A stretch of DNA of 34,441 nucleotides from Methanolobus sp. (GCF_016278385.1 NZ_JADQBY010000025.1:1-34441); one strand, 5' to 3'; positions 25,798 to 34,441 are shown, counted from the stretch's first letter. Made by a program: numbers and translations. The notes: generated by a model not told the origin, from the sequence alone.

Positions 25798-28371
25798 GTG
25801 AAATATAAAAAAACGAAGGCAGACATGCTATCAAATAGCTCTGCTATTGTGGATAGCAGTGACATAGACACAATACATTACCGGCAAATGCAACTGATAC
25901 TCTCAGAAGAAATACCACTTAGACCAGCTGACTCTGATACTTTAATTGAGAACAGAGAGAAGATAAACGTCCTGATGGACAAAGTGCGCTTATGTGTTTC
26001 TTCACTTGCCGGAAAAAAAGAAGAAAACAATGATATTTGCCCTTACAGATCAAGGGTTGCAAAGAAAAGCAGGACCATCAACATAGACTGCAAGGAATGT
26101 GACTGTGAATCCAGTTTTGAAGATGAGAAATGCAGAACAAATATTTTTACTATTCTTCAGAAAGAGCCTGTTGCCGAAAGACTCACCCTCTCAAAGCTCT
26201 ATGAAAGAGATTATGAAGGCAGGTCGCTTGAAGCTATCTACATAATGGCAGGCCTGAAGGACAAACTCCTGCCCTACAAAAGTTCAAAATTTGGGGTGGA
26301 AACATGCGATAACTCTGCACGATGCAGAAAAGAGCATGCAAGGATAATGGAAACAATCCTGGATACATCGAAAACTGACCCTCTCAAAACCTTCTACATC
26401 ATCGGCAAGCTCATAGAATACAACGAAACAAAAGAACTGCAATCTGAAAGGCAGACCGAATGTTCATTCTGCAGGGAAAAATTCACGAATACCTTACGTG
26501 AAATGAGCATCATTTCCGGAAGAATAACAACAGGAGTTGCTTTTGAAAGATATGGAGAAAAAAGAAGAGTATTTGCTGCTAAATCTACAGAATATACCAT
26601 GGATTATGAAAAACATCTCAAATCCTATGTAAGACCACCTTTTTCCACATCAAGAATTTACACCGAGCCACCTGATAATACCATATTCCTGGAATGTTAC
26701 GACATCAGCTTCCAGGATGAAAGGCGTTTGCCGGTGAATATCTACCAGTTAACAGACCGTCCTGAAAAAATGTATATCATCAACCCGGTAGAATATTCCC
26801 TTGAAGAGAGGGAGCTTAAACTGGTGGAAAGGATTAGAAAAAAGATGATAATGCACCGTCCTGCAGACCTTCATTTTTCAGACCCTGCCAATTCACGACA
26901 ATACTTCCACAGGCTCAGCAAACAGTTCCTGCTTGAAGAAAAAGATGTTGAGGACATTATATCAGACCCGTCAAAGGTGAAGCTCTGTTGTGACCTTCTT
27001 ACCAAATACACCACAGGACTTGGAATACTTGAAGATCTGATGTCCGATGAACGCGTCACAGATGTCTATGTGAACGCGCCAGCTGACCAGAATCCGGTTC
27101 ATGTAGTACTGGATGGTGAGGAATGTATCACTAACATTTTTTTATCCCAGGAGGACATGGAATCCATGGTCTCAAGGCTGCGTTCAATCAGCGGGCGTCC
27201 TTTTGGAGAAGCAACTCCCGTGCTTGAGATGTTCCTGAAAGAATACGGAGTTCGTGTTTCAGTCATCGGTGACCCCCTTAGTGCAAAAGGAATTGCCTAT
27301 GCATTCAGGAAGCATGCAAAAGACCCCTGGTCATTGCCCAGACTCATCAACAACGGTTCAATTTCACCACTTACTGCAGGTCTTCTTAGTTTTATAATGG
27401 ATGGACAGGCGTCCATACTTGTTGCAGGTGGAGTTGGAGCAGGCAAGACCTCACTAATGTCCGCAATGCTTCTGGAAATTCCGCAAAAATATCGTATGAT
27501 CACGATTGAGGATACGCCTGAAATACCCATTGAAGAACTTCAGGAAATGGGATGGAAAGTTCAGGGACTGAACTCCCAGTCTGCAATCATGAAGTACGGA
27601 GTAGAGATCGAACCTTCTGTGGCACTGAGGGCATCCCTTAGACTTGGGAGTTCATCCCTTGTAATGGGAGAAGTCAGAGGACCTGAGGTGGCAGTACTGT
27701 ATGAAGCTATGCAGGTAGGAGCAGCCGGTAACTCAGTTATCGGTACTATTCACGGATCATCAACTAATGCAGTATATGAAAGGGTTGTAAACACACTGGG
27801 GGTTCCACCGGCATCCTTCAAGGCCACAGATGCTGTTGTAGTCTGTGCAAATACCAGAATTTCAGGAAGCATGACAATGAAAAGACGTGTCATGCAGGTA
27901 GCAGAGGTCAATGAGAAATGGGATGAAGACTCCGGAAAAGTATTCTCGGACATACTCACCTATGATGCTTCAGGAGATTGTCTGCGGCCTTCTGACATTA
28001 TGGACAGGGGACAATCTGTTCTTATAGGCAAGATAGCTGACAAGTGGGGCATATCCATGGACGAGGCGTCCCGCAACATACGCATGAGAGCAAAAATAAA
28101 AGCAAAAATAGCAGAATATGGCAAAGAGGACAAAAGTCTGCTGGAGGCCAGAAATGTGGCTGTTGCAAACAACATGTTCTGGCTTCTCATGGATAAAGAA
28201 ATAACAGAACCCGACGGGACTGATTACCAGAGAGTCTATGACAGGTGGCTCGACTGGTTTGGAGGGTTTGCAGACAAAACGGAAGTATGCACTCCCATGA
28301 CAGTTGAAGGACAGCTAAGTACCGGGCAAAACGAACATTATATCTGCGAAGGTGGTCAGGCTGTACAATGA
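25798..28371 (+). CDS. Type II/IV secretion ATPase (GspE/TadA-like) with Cys-rich N-terminal region
   Basis: 857 residues from GTG 25798; membrane-associated hexameric ATPase powering assembly of archaeal type IV pilus-like or secretion machinery. The C-terminal motor has Walker A GGVGAGKTS (K550), the ITIEDTPEIPIEE Asp-box region, Walker B LVMGEVRGPE (about 620-628) and the His box VIGTIHGSS. Upstream, LMSDERVTDVYVNAP is the usual N2-domain lead-in. Unusual is the first 230 residues, with C81, C98, C101, C103 and C112, then C170, C176, C222 and C225 (CSFC), suggesting a metal- or Fe-S-binding module. The membrane partner gene overlaps its end by 20 bp. No pilin or prepilin peptidase gene is nearby, so the machine's product is unknown. 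Confidence 0.9.
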   Translation: MKYKKTKADMLSNSSAIVDSSDIDTIHYRQMQLILSEEIPLRPADSDTLIENREKINVLMDKVRLCVSSLAGKKEENNDICPYRSRVAKKSRTINIDCKECDCESSFEDEKCRTNIFTILQKEPVAERLTLSKLYERDYEGRSLEAIYIMAGLKDKLLPYKSSKFGVETCDNSARCRKEHARIMETILDTSKTDPLKTFYIIGKLIEYNETKELQSERQTECSFCREKFTNTLREMSIISGRITTGVAFERYGEKRRVFAAKSTEYTMDYEKHLKSYVRPPFSTSRIYTEPPDNTIFLECYDISFQDERRLPVNIYQLTDRPEKMYIINPVEYSLEERELKLVERIRKKMIMHRPADLHFSDPANSRQYFHRLSKQFLLEEKDVEDIISDPSKVKLCCDLLTKYTTGLGILEDLMSDERVTDVYVNAPADQNPVHVVLDGEECITNIFLSQEDMESMVSRLRSISGRPFGEATPVLEMFLKEYGVRVSVIGDPLSAKGIAYAFRKHAKDPWSLPRLINNGSISPLTAGLLSFIMDGQASILVAGGVGAGKTSLMSAMLLEIPQKYRMITIEDTPEIPIEELQEMGWKVQGLNSQSAIMKYGVEIEPSVALRASLRLGSSSLVMGEVRGPEVAVLYEAMQVGAAGNSVIGTIHGSSTNAVYERVVNTLGVPPASFKATDAVVVCANTRISGSMTMKRRVMQVAEVNEKWDEDSGKVFSDILTYDASGDCLRPSDIMDRGQSVLIGKIADKWGISMDEASRNIRMRAKIKAKIAEYGKEDKSLLEARNVAVANNMFWLLMDKEITEPDGTDYQRVYDRWLDWFGGFADKTEVCTPMTVEGQLSTGQNEHYICEGGQAVQ

Positions 28372-30298
28372 GAACTGGTACTATAACGGCTGCAAGTTCA
28401 CGTCTGCTAATTTCAGATGGTTTGTAAAAGATTTCGATACATTCCGCCAGAACTCAGATAAATCTACCAGTGAAGACTATCGTAATGCCATGGTTTACAC
28501 AGGATTTGCACTTGAACCGCATGAAACAGTGCTTTTTTCCTACGTATGCGCAGCCATTGCTTTGATAGGAATACTGATATTTGACTTTTTTCTCTTCAGG
28601 TTAACATCCTTTGAACAATCCACACTCATAGGAGTAGTAGCACTGAGTCTAATGTTCCCGCTTGCAGTCCTGTTTTACGCGAGCGAATACATCAAGATAC
28701 ATGCAAAATGGATGAAGGTTAATTCCCTGGGTGATATGCCGGAAATAATCAGTTACATTGTGATGTCAATGAAATTGGTACCAAACATGGAAGTAGCCAT
28801 TCGCTTTGCAGCCAGCAATTCCGGCAGGCCCCTTGCAAAGGACCTGAAAAAAATGATATGGAACCTGCATGTCAGGGAATATAAAGGAATTGACGATGCA
28901 ATACTTGAGTTTTCAAATCTCTGGGGCAAGGAAAGCGAGTATTTCAAAAGGGCCCTCCACCTCATCAAAAGCTCTACAAGCGAACCGGATGAAGCACAGA
29001 GAGTTATAACGCTTAACAGGTCACTGGACCTTGTACTTGAAAGTACACGGAACCTGATGGACAGTTTCGCTTCTAAACTTAAAACGCCGACTTATGTTCT
29101 GTACTCCATATTCATCCTGATACCCCTAGCACTGGTAGCATTGATGCCTGCAATAACTGTTGTTGGAATACGTTTTGGTATCGGAACTCTCGTAATAGTA
29201 TACGATGTTATTCTTCCACTACTAACCTTTGCATATGCAGAATACATACTAATGCAGCGTCCTGCAGCATTCATACCCCAGGACATACCTGAAAGCCATC
29301 CTGAACTTGAGGGCATCAAAAAAAGAAAACAACAATCATTGCTTATCGCCCTGGTCATCGGGATCTTCATATCATCACTTGGCTACATTTTGATATACAG
29401 AGGGAACCCCTGGAATATTGTATCAACCGCAACTCTTAATGGAATAATCCCTCCCACTCTTTTTATAATATGGGGTCTTGTCTTCTCAGTTGCTGTTTAC
29501 CTGAATATCAACTACACCCCTTACAAAAAAATAAGGGACGAAATACGCAAAATGGAGAACGAGTTCTCAGATGCCCTGTTTGTTCTTGGAAGAAGAATAT
29601 CCGAAGGAAGATCTGCTGAGGAAGCCTTTATCCATACTGCTAGAACCATGGAGGGGTCTGATATATCAAATGCCCTTGAAAGGATATCACTAAACCTCAT
29701 GAACATGAGAACAGATGTTCACTCTGCAATATTTGATGAGGAATTCGGGGCTTTTAAGGACATCTATTCCGAAAGAATAAAAACTACAATGCTTTTGCTA
29801 ATTGAAAGTGTCAATAAAAGTCATGAAGTGGCAGGTGTTGCCATTGTTAAGCTTGCAGACCACCTTAAAGAGCTTCAGGATGTGGAAATAAAAATCAAGC
29901 AGTCACTCTATGACATGACATCAACTATGCGCTCAACTGCTGCTGTCTTTGCACCCCTGATCGCAGGTGTTACCATCGCCCTCTCAGAAGTAATAGCAAA
30001 GATACTCCAAAACATAGCAGACAGCATAAGACGTCTGCCTGAAAATGCATTCCCAGGCCCGGCGCAGATATCTCCCGAGAACCTGAGCCAATCCATCCCT
30101 TCTGACCTCTTTATGTTTGCAATCGGCATATATATCATACTTATAACTGTGATACTTGTGCGCTTCTCCGGCACAATCGAATACGGAGGAGATAAAGCGC
30201 AACTGCGTTACGATATAGGACAGATACTGCCGGTTACAATAATTGTTTTCACGGTTTCTACTATATTCTCAAGGATAATTTTCAGAGGTATGATATGA
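28352..30298 (+). CDS. Type II secretion system F-domain membrane protein (GspF/TadC/ArlJ-like)
   Basis: 648 residues; the platform protein that pairs with the upstream ATPase. GTG 28352 lies inside the last codons of the ATPase gene (20-bp overlap), with GAAGGTG ahead. The layout is duplicated: two F domains, each a cytoplasmic helical bundle followed by helices. The first (about 120-220) includes GDMPEIISYIVMSMKLVPNM and the second (about 395-530) FSDALFVLGRRISEGRSAEE. Hydrophobic helices occur near 65-110, 250-310, 325-395, 530-560 and at the end (FMFAIGIYIILITVILVRF, and ILPVTIIVFTVSTIFSRIIF). This long two-domain form is typical of euryarchaeal GspF-2. It ends in TGA with no further secretion genes. 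Confidence 0.9.
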   Translation: MVRLYNENWYYNGCKFTSANFRWFVKDFDTFRQNSDKSTSEDYRNAMVYTGFALEPHETVLFSYVCAAIALIGILIFDFFLFRLTSFEQSTLIGVVALSLMFPLAVLFYASEYIKIHAKWMKVNSLGDMPEIISYIVMSMKLVPNMEVAIRFAASNSGRPLAKDLKKMIWNLHVREYKGIDDAILEFSNLWGKESEYFKRALHLIKSSTSEPDEAQRVITLNRSLDLVLESTRNLMDSFASKLKTPTYVLYSIFILIPLALVALMPAITVVGIRFGIGTLVIVYDVILPLLTFAYAEYILMQRPAAFIPQDIPESHPELEGIKKRKQQSLLIALVIGIFISSLGYILIYRGNPWNIVSTATLNGIIPPTLFIIWGLVFSVAVYLNINYTPYKKIRDEIRKMENEFSDALFVLGRRISEGRSAEEAFIHTARTMEGSDISNALERISLNLMNMRTDVHSAIFDEEFGAFKDIYSERIKTTMLLLIESVNKSHEVAGVAIVKLADHLKELQDVEIKIKQSLYDMTSTMRSTAAVFAPLIAGVTIALSEVIAKILQNIADSIRRLPENAFPGPAQISPENLSQSIPSDLFMFAIGIYIILITVILVRFSGTIEYGGDKAQLRYDIGQILPVTIIVFTVSTIFSRIIFRGMI

Positions 30299-30357
30299 AA
30301 GGACAGCATCCGCAAGATTAAAAATATTTTAATACTATTTTTACAGAGGTGTATCCA

Positions 30358-30921
30358 ATGAAAAAATCAATCGGTGCAAAAACTTTAGCATACCCCACTC
30401 CTGCATGGCTTGTGGGAACCTATGACATGTTTGGAAAAGCAAATGCAATGACTGCAGCCTGGGGAGGGATCTGCTGCTCTGAGCCCCCATGCATCAGCGT
30501 AGCCCTGCGCAAGGCCACATATACTTACGCCAACATAATGGAGAAAGAGGCTTTTACCGTAAACATCCCTTCAGAAGAGTATGTCAAAGAAACCGACTAT
30601 TTTGGTATCGCAAGCGGTAAAGATGTTGATAAATTCGAAAAGATGGGACTTACGGCTGTAAAAAGCGATCTTGTATATGCACCGTACATAGAAGAGTTTC
30701 CGATTGTACTTGAATGTAAACTGGTACAAAGTTTCGAGCTTGGACTTCATACACAATTTATAGGGGAAATTATAGATATCAAAGCAGAAGAATCAGTGCT
30801 TGATGAAAATGGAATCCCCGATATTGAAAAAATAAAACCCATAATCTACTCGCCACAAAGGACCTACTACAGTATTGGAAAAAAGCTTGGAAAGGCATTT
30901 TCCATAGGGATGGAGAAATAA
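30358..30921 (+). CDS. Flavin reductase-like FMN-binding protein
   Basis: 187 residues of the flavin reductase-like (DIM6/NTAB) split-barrel family. Conserved features: [12 protein letters not shown] near the N-terminus, [20 protein letters not shown] (the usual N-x-MT-x-sW block), [13 protein letters not shown], and FTVNIPSEE. Methanogen members bind FMN and often act as flavoredoxin-like electron carriers. ATG 30358 is 6 nt after GAGGTG; an in-frame GTG at 30349 is part of that ribosome binding site and is not the start. It is convergent with the small ferredoxin gene, a plausible electron partner by context only. Confidence 0.9.
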   Translation: MKKSIGAKTLAYPTPAWLVGTYDMFGKANAMTAAWGGICCSEPPCISVALRKATYTYANIMEKEAFTVNIPSEEYVKETDYFGIASGKDVDKFEKMGLTAVKSDLVYAPYIEEFPIVLECKLVQSFELGLHTQFIGEIIDIKAEESVLDENGIPDIEKIKPIIYSPQRTYYSIGKKLGKAFSIGMEK

Positions 30922-30949
30922 CATACGAATCGCCGAAATGAGGCTCTGG

Positions 30950-31135
30950 TCATTCCATATATAAAAGGGCCTTGTTCGGACATATTATTACACATTTCAT
31001 GCAGAGATCACATTTTGTATGCTCCACATTCACAAATCCATTGATCCTGTAAAGTGCACCATTGGGACAAACATTCTCACATTTACCACATTTCCTGCAA
31101 CCCAGTGCTACAATAAAACCTTCACGCTCTTCCAT
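30950..31135 (-). CDS. 2[4Fe-4S] ferredoxin
   Basis: 61 residues with two complete cluster motifs: C13-x2-C16-x2-C19-x3-C23-P (CRKCGKCENVCP) and C42-x2-C45-x2-C48-x3-C52-P (CDLCMKCVIICP). Each cluster uses three cysteines of one motif and the fourth of the other. Low-potential electron carrier in the cytosol; its partners are unknown. ATG 31135 lacks an evident ribosome binding site, so the message may be leaderless. It diverges from the radical SAM gene, which needs a low-potential electron donor; a functional link is inference. Confidence 0.92.
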   Translation of the reverse strand: MEEREGFIVALGCRKCGKCENVCPNGALYRINGFVNVEHTKCDLCMKCVIICPNKALLYME

Positions 31136-31192
31136 TAGAAAGGATTATTGCATGAATCTTACATAAGTTTTCGGACAATGGAAATAAAATAG

Positions 31193-31201
31193 CCTTATAT
31201 A
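31193..31201 (+). promoter_or_regulatory. TATA box of the radical SAM gene
   Basis: CTTATATAC is centred about 28 nt before ATG 31225. With the usual archaeal spacing, transcription would begin at or next to the start codon, so a leaderless mRNA is likely; the bases before the ATG (TTTGCCGGG) also lack a good ribosome binding site. Confidence 0.45.
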
Positions 31202-31224
31202 CCTGCAAGTTATAGTTTGCCGGG

Positions 31225-32280
31225 ATGAGTAAAATTGTCCCAGGAGAAGCAGGCTCTTTTCATTCATTTTTATCAGAAGGCTGCAAACTCTGTAAGCAGG
31301 GAGCTAAAATGGTCCTTTTTGTTACCGGAATATGTCCAAAGGATTGCTTCTATTGCCCTGTGTCAGAGGAAAGACGCGCTGATGAAACCTATGCTAATGA
31401 GAGAAAAGTGCTTTCTGACATAGACGTGCTTGATGAAGCACGGCAAATGGATGCCATGGGTACAGGAATTACCGGCGGTGAACCGCTATTAAAACCAGAG
31501 AAGGTGCTGCATTACATAAGCTTGCTAAAAAATGAATTTGGACCTGAACATCACATACATATGTACACGTCTATGACACCTGATGCGGAATTAATGGAAA
31601 AGCTCTCAAAAGCCGGACTTGATGAAATTAGATTCCACCCTCCTGTGAAACTCTGGGATAAACTGGATGATACCAGCTATGCAGACTCAATTGTCCTGGC
31701 TAAGAAACTAGAAATTGAAGCAGGAATAGAGATACCTTCGATTGAAGGTGCGGACAAGGTTGCGTTTTTTGCAAACAAAAATGAATGCTTCCTTAACCTT
31801 AATGAACTGGAGTTCTCAGACACAAATGCAGATGCAATGAAATCAAAGGGTTATACTCTAAGAGATGATCTGTCAAATGCAGTAAAGGGTTCTGAGGAAT
31901 ATGCAACTGAAATATCATCTAATTATGAAAATATCCACTTTTGCTCTTCCAGCTATAAGGATGCAGTGCAGCTTCGAAAAAGACTCATACGCATTGCAGA
32001 GAATACTGCAAGACCCTTTGATGAGATCAGTGAGGATGGCACCATTTTTTACGGGCAGATAGAGTGTATCGAAAGTGTTGACAGGGAATTTGTAACAGAA
32101 GAACTGTCGCAGATGGAAGTGCCGCCTGAAATGATAGAGATTGGTGGAAATTGTATTGACATTGCCTGGTGGATCCTTGAAGATATCGCAGAATCTATAA
32201 GGGATACAAAAAGAAAATTGTATATTATAGAAAGATATCCTTTTAAAGAAGGATTAATTGTTGAGAAGATACCACTGTGA
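31225..32280 (+). CDS. Radical SAM protein, COG2108 type
   Basis: 351 residues. The [4Fe-4S]-SAM motif is C37-x3-C41-x2-C44 in GICPKDCFYCPVSEE; the SAM amino-group motif is GITGGEPLL (about 78-86). A preceding C20-x2-C23 (EGCKLCKQGAKMVLFVTG) is a family-specific pair that may hold metal. The remaining barrel has HIHMYTSMTPDAELMEKL and GLDEIRFHPP. This is the archaeal group annotated as related to pyruvate formate-lyase activating enzyme; its reaction is unknown. C-terminal residues about 240-351 form an extra domain. ATG 31225 has a TATA box about 28 nt upstream. It diverges from a ferredoxin gene. Confidence 0.88.
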   Translation: MSKIVPGEAGSFHSFLSEGCKLCKQGAKMVLFVTGICPKDCFYCPVSEERRADETYANERKVLSDIDVLDEARQMDAMGTGITGGEPLLKPEKVLHYISLLKNEFGPEHHIHMYTSMTPDAELMEKLSKAGLDEIRFHPPVKLWDKLDDTSYADSIVLAKKLEIEAGIEIPSIEGADKVAFFANKNECFLNLNELEFSDTNADAMKSKGYTLRDDLSNAVKGSEEYATEISSNYENIHFCSSSYKDAVQLRKRLIRIAENTARPFDEISEDGTIFYGQIECIESVDREFVTEELSQMEVPPEMIEIGGNCIDIAWWILEDIAESIRDTKRKLYIIERYPFKEGLIVEKIPL

Positions 32281-32407
32281 AAGCTAAAATATATATGTGA
32301 GAATGTTATAGATGGTACACTTTTCATATCTAATACGGGTTTTAGAACTATTACAAATAAATAGTTTTATAAGATAAAATAACATATTGAAGAAAGAGGT
32401 GTTTGTA

Positions 32408-32710
32408 CTGGAAACGATTGAAGAGCGAGTAAGAGAAAGACTAATAAAATATCTTAGTCGCGATGATACTGGTATACGAAAAGTAGTACTGAAATTGTTC
32501 CTTAACGGTGGTAAATTTACTACAGGTGACGTGTACGAGCATCTGCATAATACAGATTTTGATGTGAGCTACAGAGGAGTATCGGCCATGGTAGGTCTTA
32601 TGAATACAAGACTTGGGATCCTGAGCATTGATGTCACTGGAGATCACAACATATACTTGCTAAAGGAAGATTATAGGGATATTGTAAGGTCTGTTCTCGA
32701 TAACTACTAA
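32408..32710 (+). CDS. DUF2551 family protein, likely CTG start
   Basis: About 100 residues, soluble and helical then beta, with FTTGDVYEHLHNTDFDVSYR, and then GVSAMVGLMNTRLGILSIDV. This is the DUF2551 family of methanogens, with a winged-helix-like pattern; function unknown, possibly a small DNA-binding protein. GAGGTG (32396-32401) is followed 6 nt later by CTG 32408, which gives LETIEERVRERLIKYLS, the expected family N-terminus. The alternative TTG at 32387 lies before the ribosome binding site and GTG 32399 is inside it, so neither is attractive. Stop TAA; uppS starts 74 bp downstream on the same strand. Confidence 0.8.
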   Translation: METIEERVRERLIKYLSRDDTGIRKVVLKLFLNGGKFTTGDVYEHLHNTDFDVSYRGVSAMVGLMNTRLGILSIDVTGDHNIYLLKEDYRDIVRSVLDNY

Positions 32711-32784
32711 TACAAAAACCCTTCTTTTTCGTTTTGAAAACTCGAAACTTAAAACTGAATGTATTTTGCATATAACTCACGGGA

Positions 32785-33666
32785 GTGGTACTCATACTAA
32801 GAAGTATACCCCGAATAGTGTACAAAGGATATGAACGCCTGCTTATGCAGGAAGTTCAAAGTGAAGTAATCCCACAGCACATAGCCATCATCATGGACGG
32901 AAACCGCAGGTATGCGCGTAAGCTGGGGCAAATTACGTCTTTTGGGCACAGTAAGGGCGCAGATGTCACTGAGAATGTAATGGAATGGGCTTGCGAACTT
33001 GGAGTAGAACACCTTACGATTTACGCATTTTCAACTGAGAATTTTAACAGGTCCAACGACGAGAAGGATAAGCTCTTTGATCTTATCAAACTCAAATTTG
33101 ATGAGATAGTCGTAGACGAAAGGACGCATGAAAGAAAGATGCGAGTCCATGCAATAGGAGATATTGAAAAATTACCTGAATCTCTTCGTGAATCGATAAA
33201 GAACGTAGAACTTGTGACATCAATATATGACAAATTCAATCTCAATGTTGCAATTGCATACGGTGGCAGGCAGGAGATAGTCCTGGCAGTCAGGGAAATA
33301 GCTGCCAAAGTTGAATCAGGAGAACTGGAACCGGAGGATATCAATGAAGAGACAATATCCAGCCACCTGTATCCCTCAGGAGCTGCTGCACTGCCTGATG
33401 TAGACCTTATTATACGCACAGGTGGTGATGAGAGGGTATCCAACTTTTTACCCTGGCAGGCTAACGGAAGCGAGTGCGCAGCATATTTCTGTGCGCCATT
33501 CTGGCCTGAGTTCCGCAAAATAGATTTTCTCCGCTCTATACGTATCTACCAGTCACGCATGAGAGAAAGACATCAGCATACAACCGCTCGTGCCGCACAC
33601 TTTTTAAAAGTCCTTGGAAAAGTTGAGATAGAGGAAGTCAAGCACTATTCCAAAGAGAGGATATGA
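32785..33666 (+). CDS. uppS: Polyprenyl diphosphate synthase (cis-prenyltransferase)
   Basis: Builds the long-chain cis-polyprenyl diphosphate that becomes the dolichol-type carrier for N-glycan and S-layer assembly in archaea. 293 residues. Catalytic-Asp motif [15 protein letters not shown] (D38), then [25 protein letters not shown], and the diphosphate-binding [19 protein letters not shown]. The length exceeds bacterial UppS by about 40, mostly at the N-terminus ([19 protein letters not shown]), as usual in methanogens. The start is uncertain: GTG 32785 has no ribosome binding site, while GGGAGTG (32781-32787) would fit a start about 6 nt further on, where only CTC and ATA are found; ATG 32845 would trim 20 residues. 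A small hairpin ATGATC/GATCAT overlaps the stop. Confidence 0.92.
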   Translation: MVLILRSIPRIVYKGYERLLMQEVQSEVIPQHIAIIMDGNRRYARKLGQITSFGHSKGADVTENVMEWACELGVEHLTIYAFSTENFNRSNDEKDKLFDLIKLKFDEIVVDERTHERKMRVHAIGDIEKLPESLRESIKNVELVTSIYDKFNLNVAIAYGGRQEIVLAVREIAAKVESGELEPEDINEETISSHLYPSGAAALPDVDLIIRTGGDERVSNFLPWQANGSECAAYFCAPFWPEFRKIDFLRSIRIYQSRMRERHQHTTARAAHFLKVLGKVEIEEVKHYSKERI

Positions 33667-33674
33667 TCCCCCGA

Positions 33675-33974
33675 TCATGTTTCTATCTCCCTGTTACCAA
33701 AAGAACAGTCGATGAACTTTATCCCATCTCTATCAACAGCAATCCAGATCCAGCGATATTTTTTTTGATCCCTGTATAAGTGCGTATCTCATCTAATCAA
33801 CGAAAAATGATTAATCCAGAGTATTACGGACCATAAAAAACACAATATAGTAAAGAAATCAGGGCAAAAGTGTACTGGAATCAAGCAAAATAAGTTAGAT
33901 AAGTTATTAGTGCATAACCTTGACAAATATGCCAAGGTTATCTTAATTATTCAAATAAGGATTTCTACAAAGCC
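33675..33974 (-). mobile_element. Relic of an IS1-like insertion sequence with one terminal repeat
   Basis: Minus-strand frame 33678-33788 encodes YRDQKKYRWIWIAVDRDGIK and then FIDCSFGNRE; W-x-WIA-x-DR-D followed by F-x(3)-G-x-R is the DDE core of IS1-type transposases. It is bounded by TGA on both sides and lacks the N-terminal zinc-finger half. At the other end, the reversed sequence of 33974-33949 begins GGCTTTGTAGAAATCC and matches the left end of the 404-bp element at 16859 in 23 of 26 bases. Just inside is a perfect inverted repeat ATAACCTTG/CAAGGTTAT (33914-33941). The opposite end is not seen, so the copy is truncated near the uppS stop. It occupies most of 33667-34003, where no intact gene occurs. 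Confidence 0.65.
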
Positions 33975-34003
33975 AATACCCGAGTTAATTCTTTCAGAAA
34001 AAG

Positions 34004-34159
34004 TTATTTTTTCCAGTTTGCAGTTTTGCCACTTGGCTTAATATTCTCTTTTTCTTTTTCTTCAACGGCCTCTATTGCTTTTCTTCTCCTATCCGCTGTA
34101 GTGTTATTGACCATTAATCCTTCTATTATTTCTTCATCTTTCTGGAATTTCTTCTCCAT
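34004..34159 (-). CDS. Small charged protein of unknown function
   Basis: 51 residues: MEKKFQKDEEIIEGLMVNN, then TTADRRRKAIEAVEEKEKEN and a basic end, SGKTANWKK. The ATG at 34159 follows GGGGAGTGA with about 4 nt spacing, and the stop is TAA, so translation signals are good. The composition (Lys/Glu-rich, helical) suggests a small nucleic-acid- or ribosome-associated protein, but I recognise no family. It lies between the IS relic and tRNA-Leu, and is too short for usual ORF cut-offs. Confidence 0.6.
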   Translation of the reverse strand: MEKKFQKDEEIIEGLMVNNTTADRRRKAIEAVEEKEKENIKPSGKTANWKK

Positions 34160-34386
34160 GTTCACTCCCCACATGTTGATTTAGACATGTCGGACATTCA
34201 ATGTAAAGCACAACTCCCCGATATTACCCAAATTGAGAAATACACATGCCAAATGAGTAGAATAATCTGTAACTATATGAAGATATAGTCAAACAAGTAA
34301 AATTAAAACATGATGAAACATTGAGACAGAGTAAAAGCTAAATTGGAATTAATAATAAAAACTAGCCTCAAAATAACATGAATATC

Positions 34387-34441
34387 TGGTGCGGGAGGTG
34401 TGATTCGAACACACGAACTCCTACGAGACTAGGCCCTCAAC
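34387..34441 (-). tRNA. tRNA-Leu (anticodon GAG), 3' part, cut by window end
   Basis: Read on the minus strand from the window edge: G, loop TTGAGGG (anticodon GAG), stem CCTAG, long variable arm TCTCGTAGGAGTTC, T arm with GTTCGAATC, acceptor strand CTCCCGC, discriminator A and encoded CCA (34387-34389). The 5' half lies beyond the window. Variable arm and acceptor strand are the same as in the tRNA-Leu at 17288-17375. Confidence 0.9.

Overview
The window comes from a methanogenic archaeon, most likely a methylotrophic member of the Methanosarcinaceae (Methanolobus-like). This rests on gene content: a DUF46-type CDP-archaeol synthase, methanogen DUF2551 and DUF2769 proteins, a COG2108 radical SAM protein, a two-gene ccmF, and xseAB, a bacterial-type gene pair that Methanosarcinales acquired. 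Signals agree: ribosome binding sites read AGGTGAT/GAGGTG, TATA boxes are AT-rich, and both tRNA genes encode their CCA. TAG is a rare stop, as expected where UAG can encode pyrrolysine. The genus is inferred from composition and family resemblance only.

Left third (1-8100): a decaying stretch with intact housekeeping genes between the wreckage. It starts with a terminator and the tail of an ISL3-like transposase. Next is a broken hybrid histidine kinase whose 5' end carries an in-frame scrap of uvrA, followed by its detached receiver and HPt modules. purB, a CDGSH iron-sulfur protein and the amt-glnK nitrogen operon are intact. A PHP phosphoesterase and a class I glutamine amidotransferase are pseudogenes, flanking an HTH protein of unknown role.

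Middle (8100-17400): a Cache-domain chemotaxis receptor behind an ATT microsatellite, a PsiE-like membrane protein, an EamA transporter, a two-domain GNAT acetyltransferase, a gene-poor stretch with stacked inverted repeats, a small Cys-rich DUF2769-like protein missing from ORF calls that need ATG/GTG/TTG, threonine synthase, a membrane-anchored extracytoplasmic protein, an iron-sulfur flavoprotein, a 404-bp MITE-like element and tRNA-Leu(CAG).

Right half (17400-34441): compact biosynthetic and export genes. On the minus strand, purD-argF and carS-pyrE supply purine, arginine, archaeal lipid and pyrimidine synthesis. The two ccmF halves lie C-terminal half first. xseA-xseB-methyltransferase is a tight minus-strand operon. 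A GspE-like ATPase with a Cys-rich N-terminus overlaps its membrane partner GspF/TadC. Then come a flavin reductase, a 2[4Fe-4S] ferredoxin, a radical SAM protein, DUF2551 and a cis-prenyltransferase (uppS). The window ends with an IS1-like relic whose terminal repeat matches the MITE, a 51-residue protein, and the 3' half of tRNA-Leu(GAG).

Main points for a second look: the shared terminal repeats of the MITE and IS relic, the uvrA-kinase chimera, three small genes whose best start is CTG behind a strong Shine-Dalgarno, the leader ORF abutting amt, competing hairpins at 13.1 kb, and the Cys-rich secretion ATPase. I did not find a clearly new multi-gene system.
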